Origin: CAYPGJ01 sp050174775
Lineage (GTDB): Bacteria; Planctomycetota; Phycisphaerae; Phycisphaerales; UBA1924
Reading direction: 5' to 3'
DNA length: 64,000 bases
NCBI GenBank assembly: GCA_050174775.1
Contig: JBFXJP010000001.1
Span: forward strand, 496,001-560,000
The notes under the pieces were generated by a model that saw nothing but the letters and a program-made list of their open reading frames with translations, did not search any database and was not told the origin of the DNA. Positions 37,306-45,183 of the stretch are shown piece after piece (position 1 is the stretch's first letter; every line of letters begins with the position of its first letter). A program made the translations under genes and the position numbers.

Positions 37306-38091
37306 TCAGGCGGCTTCGGCGACGCCGTCGAGAGTCACGTAGAAGAGCTTGTTGGTGATGGGGTAGGGGAGTCGCTTGAAGTCGTGATCGATGCGGCCCT
37401 TGAGTCGGTCCACGAAGGGCGTCGGGTTGCGGGAGATGGCGAGGAACATGTCGCGCGCGGGGGTGGCGACGAGGAAGTCGCCGCCGAGCTTGGGCGCGAG
37501 TTCGTGGTGGAGATTGGAGAGGAGGAGTCGCGCGGCGTCGTATCCGTCCTGCTGTGTGAGGATGAAGGCGCGCCCGCCCTCCTTGGACTCGACCATCTGG
37601 AAGCGGAGCTTGGGGGCGTAGGCGTCGAGGTTGTGGCGCGCGATGGCTTCGAGGTCCTCGGGGGTGAGGCCCCAGCGGACCATCTGCTCGGTGGTGATGC
37701 TGACGGTCATGTTGGGCAGGTCGATGACGAAGAGCACGACGGTGCCGTTGACGTAGGGGACGTAGGCCACGAGCTCGCGCGTGAGCCGGTTGAAGATGGA
37801 CTCCGGCTGGATGCGCGGCATGATGCGCGTGCGCGCGAGGTCGAGCGGCATCGCCGCGGCGGACATGGTGTCGCCCGCGAAGAGGTGCTCGAGGTACTGC
37901 TCGACGATCTCGGCGCCGTGGTCGGGGTCGTGCGCCACGAGGCGGTAGAGGTTCTCGAGGTCGAGCCTGCGGCCGTCGACGACGAGCTCGGTGGGGGCGA
38001 CGAGTTCGACCTGCAGCTCGGGGTGGAGGCGGCGCAGAATGGTGGTGACCTGTTCTGCGAAGGCTTCGGGTTCTTTCGGCATCGCGGCCAT
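37306..38091 (-). CDS. DUF1444 family protein
   Basis: The 261-residue cytoplasmic protein resembles the DUF1444 (YtpQ) family. It has an N-terminal helical part (EAFAEQVTTILRRLHPEL), LENLYRLVAHDPDHGAEIVE, a central RIMPRIQPESIF and VNGTVVLFVIDLPNMTVSIT, and a C-terminal half with FLVATPARDMFLAISRN. The family's role is unknown. The start at ATG 38091 has GAGGGGAG about 8 nt upstream, and ATG 38082 is possible. It is divergent from kdsA across a 187-bp gap that contains a perfect palindrome. Confidence 0.7.
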   Translation of the reverse strand: MAAMPKEPEAFAEQVTTILRRLHPELQVELVAPTELVVDGRRLDLENLYRLVAHDPDHGAEIVEQYLEHLFAGDTMSAAAMPLDLARTRIMPRIQPESIFNRLTRELVAYVPYVNGTVVLFVIDLPNMTVSITTEQMVRWGLTPEDLEAIARHNLDAYAPKLRFQMVESKEGGRAFILTQQDGYDAARLLLSNLHHELAPKLGGDFLVATPARDMFLAISRNPTPFVDRLKGRIDHDFKRLPYPITNKLFYVTLDGVAEAA

Positions 38092-38162
38092 GAACAGCAC
38101 TCCCCTCACGTCGGGCGACACGCCCGGTGCGGCGCTCCTCCGGAGGGGTTCCATCGGAGAAA

Positions 38163-38181
38163 CCATGCATGGGATGCATGG
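38163..38181. promoter_or_regulatory. Perfect palindrome in the DUF1444-kdsA gap
   Basis: CCATGCAT, three G bases and ATGCATGG form an inverted repeat with 8-bp arms. It lies 72 bp from the DUF1444 start and 98 bp from the kdsA start. Size and position suit a dimeric repressor site. No regulator is encoded nearby. Confidence 0.35.
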
Positions 38182-38278
38182 CGGGCCAAGAAGTTTGTGC
38201 TGCCCTCTGGGACCCGTTTCCGGCGTCCTGACGATTGCCCCTCCAGCACGCGCATATTCGCGGGCGTAGGCTGTTGGG

Positions 38279-39160
38279 ATGCAACGATTGTGTCGAGTCG
38301 GTGAATCGAGCGGGCCCATAACGGTCGGGGCGGATCGTCCGCTGGCGGTGATCGCGGGGCCGTGTGCGCTCGAGCCTGAGGACGTGTGCCTAGAGATCGG
38401 CCGCACGATGCGCGACGCGTGCGCGAGCGTCGGTCTGCCGTACGTGTTCAAGGCGAGTTTCGACAAGGCGAACCGGTCGAGCGCAGGGTCTGCGCGTGGC
38501 CCTGGTGTGGAGGAGGGTGTGCGCGCGTTGGCTCGCCTCCGCGACGCTCTGGGCGTGCCGGTGACGACGGACGTGCATCTCCCTGAACAGGCGGAGGTGG
38601 TGGCGTCTGTTGTGGACCTCTTGCAGATCCCGGCGTTCCTGTGCCGGCAGACGGACCTGCTGGTGGCTTGTGGGGAGGCCGCGGCTCGCCACCGGCGTGC
38701 GGTGAACGTGAAGAAGGGGCAGTTCATGGCGCCCGCGGAGATGGCGGGTCCGATCGAGAAGCTGTCGCGCGCGGGCTGCCACAACATGATGGTGACGGAG
38801 CGCGGCACGTTCTTCGGGTATCACCGTCTGGTGAACGACTTTGCCGGGGTGGTGGACCTGATGGAGCTGTTGGGGGAGAACTCACCTCCGGTGTGCTTCG
38901 ACGTGACGCACTCGACGCAGTTGCCCGGAGGGGGGGCGGGCGTCTCGGGGGGGAGGCCGGAGCGTGCGGCGCCGTTGGCGCGGGCGGCCGTGGCCGTGGG
39001 CGTGCACGCGGTGTTCATCGAGTGTCACCCGGAGCCGAGCAAGGCGTTGAGCGATGCGGCGACGTCGCTTCGTCTGGAGGAGGCCGCGGGTCTGGTGGGG
39101 GAGCTGGCGCGTTTGAGGGGGGCGGCGCAATCCGTGGCGGGCGCTACACTGACGCCATGA
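38279..39160 (+). CDS. kdsA: 3-deoxy-8-phosphooctulonate (Kdo-8-P) synthase
   Basis: Joins arabinose 5-phosphate and phosphoenolpyruvate to form Kdo-8-P, the precursor of the inner-core LPS sugar. The 293-residue product has VIAGPCALE near residue 22, FKASFDKANRSSAGSARGPG, VTTDVHLPEQ, DLLQIPAFLCRQTDL, NVKKGQFMAP, TERGTFFGYHRLVND and FDVTHSTQLPGG. The last motif has Thr-His-Ser and is standard. This distinguishes it from DAHP synthases. The stop overlaps the mcsA ATG (ATGA), so it leads a coupled kdsA-mcsA-mcsB-comF cluster. KdsD, which supplies its substrate, is encoded at 58.1 kb. Confidence 0.95.
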   Translation: MQRLCRVGESSGPITVGADRPLAVIAGPCALEPEDVCLEIGRTMRDACASVGLPYVFKASFDKANRSSAGSARGPGVEEGVRALARLRDALGVPVTTDVHLPEQAEVVASVVDLLQIPAFLCRQTDLLVACGEAAARHRRAVNVKKGQFMAPAEMAGPIEKLSRAGCHNMMVTERGTFFGYHRLVNDFAGVVDLMELLGENSPPVCFDVTHSTQLPGGGAGVSGGRPERAAPLARAAVAVGVHAVFIECHPEPSKALSDAATSLRLEEAAGLVGELARLRGAAQSVAGATLTP

Positions 39161-39768
39161 AATGCGACGTGGAGGGATGCGAGAACGAGGCGACCGTCCA
39201 CGAGGTGACGATCAAGGGCGGGCAGAAGGTGGAGAAGCATCTGTGCGATGAGTGCGCACGGAAGCACGGGGTGGTGGTGCAGATGTCGAGCCCTCCGATC
39301 TCGGAGCTGCTGACGAAGTTTCTGGGGACGACCACGGCGGGCGAGGCGCAGGAGGTTGCGGCGGAGCGCGGGGCGTGTCCGACGTGCGGGATGACGTGGT
39401 CGAAGTTCCGGCAGAGCGGGTTGCTGGGGTGCGCGACGTGCTACGAGCGGTTCGAGAAGGAACTGACGCCGTTGATCGAGCGTGCGCACGAGGGCGGGGC
39501 GCAGCACGTGGGGAAGACGCCCAGGGCCGCGGGCGCGGAGGCGGGCGCGCGGGTGCGTTTGGCGGAGCTGCGGAAGAAGCTGTCGGAGGCGGTGCAGCAG
39601 GAGCGGTATGAGGAGGCGGCGCGACTGCGGGATGAGCTGCGGTCTGCGAGCGAGGCGTTGGCGTCGGGGGGTGGAGAGAGGAAGGGGACGGGGGAGGGGT
39701 GCGCCGGGGGAGACGCGGCGCGCCCTCGCGCATCGAAGCGGAAGAAGCCGGAAGGGGAGGGCGCGTGA
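39157..39768 (+). CDS. mcsA: McsA-like zinc-binding activator with UvrB/C motif
   Basis: In Firmicutes, McsA activates the protein-arginine kinase McsB. This 203-residue protein has the layout: an N-terminal zinc site CDVEGCENEA...HLCDECA, a second site CPTCGMTWSKF...GLLGCATCY, and a C-terminal UvrB/C-like helical hairpin (ARVRLAELRKKLSEAVQQER then YEEAARLRDELRS). The tail after about 170 is basic and disordered. The ATG overlaps the kdsA stop and its own stop overlaps the mcsB start (TGATG), so all three are translationally coupled. Confidence 0.88.
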   Translation: MKCDVEGCENEATVHEVTIKGGQKVEKHLCDECARKHGVVVQMSSPPISELLTKFLGTTTAGEAQEVAAERGACPTCGMTWSKFRQSGLLGCATCYERFEKELTPLIERAHEGGAQHVGKTPRAAGAEAGARVRLAELRKKLSEAVQQERYEEAARLRDELRSASEALASGGGERKGTGEGCAGGDAARPRASKRKKPEGEGA

Positions 39769-40850
39769 TGGGCGGGGCGCCTTTGCATCTCGGGGCGGAG
39801 TGGCTGCGTGCCGTGGGGCAGGAGTGCGACGTGGTGATGTCGTCGCGCGTGCGTTTGGCGCGGAACCTGTCGGACATCCCGTTTCCGAACTCGGCGTCCG
39901 CGGGGCAGAAGCGCGAGGCGATGGGTCTGCTCAAGCAGGCGACGACGGAGGGGGGGATCGAGCCGTCGTTCGACGAGGCGCGCGAGGGGGCGCGTCTGCT
40001 GTGGATCGATCTGACGGAGATCTCGCCGACGGAGCGGGCGATGCTCTACGAGCGGCACCTGATCTCCAAGCAGCACGCCAAGGGGGACGAGCCGCGGGCG
40101 GCGCTGGTCTCGGCGCCGGACGAGTGGCTGTCGGTGATGGTGAACGAGGAGGATCATCTGCGGATGCAGGTGATGCGCAGCGGGCTGGCGCTGACGGAGG
40201 CGTTCGAGCGGATCAACCGGGTGGATGACGCGGTGGAGGCGCGGGTGGCGTACGCGTTCTCGGCGCGGTTCGGGTACCTGACGGCGTGCCCGACGAACGT
40301 GGGGACGGGGATCCGGGTGTCGGTGATGCTGCATCTGCCGGCGCTGCGGCTTGCGGGGGAGATGGACAAGGTCCGGCGCGCGGCGAAGGCGATGAACCTT
40401 GCGGTGCGCGGGTTCTACGGGGAGGGGTCGGAGGCCGCGGGGGACATCTATCAGATCAGCAACCAGACGACGCTGGGTCGGACGGAGCGGGACATCCTGC
40501 ACGACTTCGAGCGGCAGATCGTGCCGCAGGTGATCGACTATGAGCGTGCGGCGCGGGAAGCGCTGCTGCGCAAGCGCAAGGTGATGTTCGAGGACAAGTC
40601 GCACCGGGCGCTGGCGATGTTGCGGTCGGCGCGTCTGCTGTCGTCGGAGGAGGCGCTGCAGGCGTTGAGCCTGGTGCGTCTGGGGATTCACACGCGCGTG
40701 CTGTCGGGGGTGGAGGCGAACGCGGTGCATCAGCTGGTGCTGCTGGTGCAGCCGGCGCACCTGCAGCGGGCGATGGGGCGGGACATGGATCAGGGTGAGC
40801 GGCGCGAGGCGCGGGCGACCCTGTGCCGAGAACGGCTGGGCGGAGCGTGA
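39768..40850 (+). CDS. mcsB: Protein-arginine kinase McsB
   Basis: A phosphagen-kinase-fold enzyme that phosphorylates arginines of proteins, marking them for ClpC-ClpP degradation in Bacillus. The 360-residue product shows SSRVRLARNLSDIPFPN near residue 25, LVSAPDEWLSVMVNEEDHLR, ARFGYLTACPTNVGTGIRVS (the Cys-containing active-site loop) and YQISNQTTLGRTE. The C-terminal third (about 270-360) continues as in McsB and is shorter than in creatine kinase-type enzymes. The ATG at 39768 overlaps the mcsA stop, and a GTG at 39765 is possible. No clpC or ctsR gene is in the window. Confidence 0.92.
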   Translation: MGGAPLHLGAEWLRAVGQECDVVMSSRVRLARNLSDIPFPNSASAGQKREAMGLLKQATTEGGIEPSFDEAREGARLLWIDLTEISPTERAMLYERHLISKQHAKGDEPRAALVSAPDEWLSVMVNEEDHLRMQVMRSGLALTEAFERINRVDDAVEARVAYAFSARFGYLTACPTNVGTGIRVSVMLHLPALRLAGEMDKVRRAAKAMNLAVRGFYGEGSEAAGDIYQISNQTTLGRTERDILHDFERQIVPQVIDYERAAREALLRKRKVMFEDKSHRALAMLRSARLLSSEEALQALSLVRLGIHTRVLSGVEANAVHQLVLLVQPAHLQRAMGRDMDQGERREARATLCRERLGGA

Positions 40851-40853
40851 GAC

Positions 40854-41783
40854 ATGGCGTGCTCGTCGTTGGAGAGCGGCGAGTGTGTCGGCGGGGGTGA
40901 GCGGCGATTCGTGTGGCCGCCGAGCGGGGTGAGCGTTGTGGAGAGCGCGGGTGAGCGCGCGGCGCCGTCGGTCGACGAGGGCGCGGCGGTGGTTGAGCCG
41001 AGACGGGGCGTGATGGCGCGCGTGTCGGACGCGCTGTGGGAGGTGGAGCGGGCGTGGCTGGCGCCCACGGCGTTGCCGCTCGCGCGGCGCATCGAGTTGA
41101 GCGGGTGGCGTGCGGACGCGCCGGGGATGTACTGCGATCGGTGCGGCGAGACGTGCGGGCCGTTCGAGACGGGGGAGTTCGGTTGCGCGGCGTGCGCGGG
41201 CAAGCGATTGCCCTGGGATCGCTTCGTGCGTCTTGGCACGCACAGCGGCGCGCTGCGCGAGTGGGTGCACGAGGTGAAGTTCGACCGGGGGGCAAGGCTC
41301 GGGTACGAGCTCGGGAAGCGCCTGGGCGCGAGCCTGCGACGCGCGGGCGCGCCGGTCGGGGGGCGTGTGGTGATCGTGCCCGTGCCCGCGCACTGGACGC
41401 GCCGGATCGCGCGCGGCGTGGACCACGCCGGGGTGATCGCGCTGGGGGTGGGTGCGGAGCTGCGGGCGCCGGTGGTGCAGGGGCTCGCGCGCCGGCGGGG
41501 GAGGAGCCAGCGCGCGACGCCCGCGAGCGGGCGTTCTCGGAACGTGTCTCGGGCGTTCATTGCGCGTGTCCCGGCGCGCCGGGTTTCGGGCGCGACGGTG
41601 ATTCTTGTGGATGACGTGCGGACAACGGGCGCGACGCTGCGCGCGTGCGCGAGGGCGTTGCGGGAGGGGTCGAAAGGGGCTGATTTTGCGGGGATTTGGG
41701 CGGGTGTGGTGGGGGTCGCGTCGCATGTTTCCGCGCAGGGGGGTGGGGGCGCGGAGGGGTTGGAAGGGGGGGTCGGGGCTTGA
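40854..41783 (+). CDS. comF: ComF-family phosphoribosyltransferase-like protein
   Basis: The 309-residue product has an unusual, low-complexity N-terminal 50 residues. A zinc-ribbon follows (YCDRCGETC...GCAACAG, about 92-120), then the ComF domain WVHEVKFDRGARLGYELGKR and VPVPAHWTRRIARGVDHA, then the PRPP-binding loop VILVDDVRTTGATLRACAR (about 250-268). ComF proteins take part in natural transformation in some bacteria. In others they are phosphoribosyltransferase-like proteins of unknown use. It starts 3 nt after mcsB and ends the coupled cluster. Alternative downstream starts (e.g. VMARVSDALW) would remove the low-complexity leader. Confidence 0.8.
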   Translation: MACSSLESGECVGGGERRFVWPPSGVSVVESAGERAAPSVDEGAAVVEPRRGVMARVSDALWEVERAWLAPTALPLARRIELSGWRADAPGMYCDRCGETCGPFETGEFGCAACAGKRLPWDRFVRLGTHSGALREWVHEVKFDRGARLGYELGKRLGASLRRAGAPVGGRVVIVPVPAHWTRRIARGVDHAGVIALGVGAELRAPVVQGLARRRGRSQRATPASGRSRNVSRAFIARVPARRVSGATVILVDDVRTTGATLRACARALREGSKGADFAGIWAGVVGVASHVSAQGGGGAEGLEGGVGA

Positions 41784-41809
41784 GTTTTCCACGGCGGGAT
41801 CGTGGCTGC

Positions 41810-41837
41810 TTGACAGACTCTTACAGGTTGCTAATGT
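41810..41837 (+). promoter_or_regulatory. Strong promoter of the 16S rRNA unit
   Basis: A perfect TTGACA -35 (41810-41815) is followed 16 bp later by TAATGT (41832-41837) with an extended TG at -14/-15 (TTGCTAATGT). It is the only full TTGACA match recognised near the rRNA. It lies 27 bp after the comF stop and about 420 bp before the mature 16S end. Confidence 0.7.
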
Positions 41838-42256
41838 GTCTGACCCGCAACTCAACGGGACCGGGGTTGGTGCCGGCTGGTGGACGCCCGCCGACATCGT
41901 CGTCTTTGGCAAGTGAACAGTTGGGTAACGCCGCGAGAATGGTGCGGGAGCGAACGGTCTGTACGGACCGGCCAAGCAAAGGCGAACGCTCTCGTAGACA
42001 CGCCTCGGGGGGTCACAGCCCCCCCGTGTCGGACCATCTCGTGCCACAAGTCGATTTCTTTTTGAGAAGTCAGATTTGAAGTGATTGTCCGAATCGCGGG
42101 GCTTTTGCCGGCCTCGCGGTCTCGTGCGAGACTCTTCGGAGTCGAGTGCGGGACGACCGCCGGCCCTTTGGGAGCGATCCCGGAGGGTACGGATAAACAG
42201 GCAGACGCTTCTTTTGAGGCTCAACCACGGGGCTTGCTCCGTGGGCCAAGAAATTC
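41838..42256 (+). other. Transcribed leader of the 16S rRNA unit, no gene seen
   Basis: These 419 bp separate the promoter from the 16S 5' end. No reading frame with gene-like features is present. Small hairpins can be drawn (CGGTC-TGTACG-GACCG near 41959 and CACGG...CCGTG just before the 16S), which could take part in processing. No tRNA or boxA was recognised in it. Confidence 0.55.
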
Positions 42257-43754
<1,498 letters not shown>

Positions 43755-43904
43755 GATACCTTAGACCGGCCTGTCTCCTCCCCATTTTCAACCCGTGGGA
43801 GGTAGCGCGGAGCGATCCGCAGCCGGCTCGTCAGCCCACTCTCGATCGTCCTCCTTGTGAGGGCGAGCGCTCCGTCGGCAACGCCGGGGCGCAGGCTTAC
43901 CCAC

Positions 43905-43916
43905 TGTTCTTTGATA
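43905..43916 (+). promoter_or_regulatory. boxA-like antitermination site after 16S
   Basis: TGTTCTTTGATA matches the boxA element (TGYTCTTTRANA) found in rRNA operons, where it loads the Nus antitermination complex. In linked operons a copy lies between 16S and 23S. Here it lies just before the terminator, a position left over from, or equivalent to, that spacer. Confidence 0.6.
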
Positions 43917-43923
43917 CATCGAT

Positions 43924-43967
43924 CAACGCCGATCGGGCTCAAACCCCGGTCGGCGTTGTCGTTTTTT
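43924..43967 (+). terminator. Rho-independent terminator of the 16S unit
   Basis: A 9-bp CAACGCCGA/TCGGCGTTG stem is extended by five inner pairs (one G-U) around a 7-nt loop. It is followed within 4 nt by six T residues (43962-43967). It closes the 16S transcript. The convergent acetyltransferase gene ends 43 bp further on. Confidence 0.88.
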
Positions 43968-44009
43968 GCATTGTGCGCCGCCAGCTCGCGCTGCGCCCGG
44001 CGCGCCTGA

Positions 44010-44480
44010 TCAGCCGCGCCGCTCCGCCTTCAGGTACAGCTCCGGATCGAAGATCTCCATGTACCGGTCCGGGTATCGAACGCCGCCGAACCCGTACCGC
44101 CGGTAGATCCCGTGCGCGTCCTTCGTCGAGAGCACGAAGCGCCGCAGCCCCTGCAGGTCCGGGTGAGACATCACGCAGTCCATCAGCAGCAGGCTGACGC
44201 CCCGTCCCCGGTGCTCCTCGAGCACGAAGACGTCGCACAGGTACGCGAACGTCGAGCGATCGGTCACGAGCCGGGCAAAGCCCACCATCTCGCGCGCCTC
44301 GCCCTCGCGCAACGCGCGGGCCGAGATGCACAGCGAGTGCTCGAACGACTTGCGCATCACCTCCACCGGCATGCCCGCGGCCCAGTGGGAGCGCGCCAGA
44401 AACCCGTGCGCCACCGATTCGTCGATCCACGTGGGATCGTCCGACGCGCCGTAGCCACCTGTTCGCAGTTCGTGCGCCAT
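44010..44480 (-). CDS. GNAT-family N-acetyltransferase
   Basis: The 156-residue enzyme transfers an acetyl group from acetyl-CoA to an unknown amine. The GNAT core is visible: MVGFARLVTD, then TFAYLCDVFVLEEHRGRGVS with the R/Q-x-x-G-x-G/A coenzyme-A loop (HRGRGVS, about 92-98), and the later strand-helix GLRRFVLSTKDAHGIYRRYGF. Closest in pattern to stand-alone bacterial GNATs with the DVFVxxxxRGxGxxxxLMD motif. It is followed by no gene on its strand before the 16S terminator. The upstream hypothetical gene ends 13 nt before its start, so the two may be cotranscribed. Confidence 0.88.
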   Translation of the reverse strand: MAHELRTGGYGASDDPTWIDESVAHGFLARSHWAAGMPVEVMRKSFEHSLCISARALREGEAREMVGFARLVTDRSTFAYLCDVFVLEEHRGRGVSLLLMDCVMSHPDLQGLRRFVLSTKDAHGIYRRYGFGGVRYPDRYMEIFDPELYLKAERRG

Positions 44481-44493
44481 GCGGCGCGCCAGA

Positions 44494-44907
44494 TTACCGA
44501 CCCGGGCCGACCCGTCTGGGGCCCGCGATCGCCCGCACCAGCGGGTTCGATTCCGACCGGCGGTCCATTACCTCGCCGCCCCCGCCGCCCGAGGCGGGCT
44601 CGACGCGCGTCGCCAGCGGCTCGGCCGGTTTGGCCGGGGGCTCGAAGCGTGTCGTCACCTTCGCGTCGATCTTCAGTCCCAGGGCGTCGCGCAGCAGCCT
44701 TTCGATGGCCTCCGCGCTCATCCCCTTTGTGCCGGGCTGATCGGCTGCCACGGCGTGCACCACGGCCCGCCAGACGATCTCATTCCACGTGTCCTGCCCC
44801 TGGGACAGGATGCGCTCGATGCGGGGCTTGAGCACCGCGGCCAGGTACTCCTCGAAATACGGCAGGGAGACGGTCATCTCCTCGGAACGGGGCTGCTCGT
44901 TCGACAC
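44494..44907 (-). CDS. Hypothetical protein
   Basis: The 137-residue protein has a helical first half (SLPYFEEYLAAVLKPRIERI, then TWNEIVWRAVVHAVAADQPG and AEAIERLLRDALGLKID). The second half is low-complexity, Pro/Gly-rich and positively charged. No signal peptide, membrane segment or known motif is seen. It starts 276 bp from the divergent secreted-protein gene and ends 13 nt before the acetyltransferase gene on the same strand. Function is unknown. Confidence 0.6.
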   Translation of the reverse strand: MSNEQPRSEEMTVSLPYFEEYLAAVLKPRIERILSQGQDTWNEIVWRAVVHAVAADQPGTKGMSAEAIERLLRDALGLKIDAKVTTRFEPPAKPAEPLATRVEPASGGGGGEVMDRRSESNPLVRAIAGPRRVGPGR

Positions 44908-45183
44908 GCTTCTGGCTCCTGTGGCTGGCTTCCGTGCGACCGGGAGAGACTCCCAGCGAGTCTACCCCGCCGCAGGGGCGGGGCCTCCCACATGCCCATC
45001 ACAGACGCGATTCCGTGCCCGTACGGGCCGCTCAGGCCGCACAAACGGCGAATCGATGGTCCGCAAATGGCTCACCCGCTGGGTCGGGTCGTGCGGGGGG
45101 GCTGCACAAAGATTGGGGGGAAACCTCTCGACTGGACCGGCTCGTGGGTTATTTTTCTCACGGAGCGTGTGGATGTGGACAGC

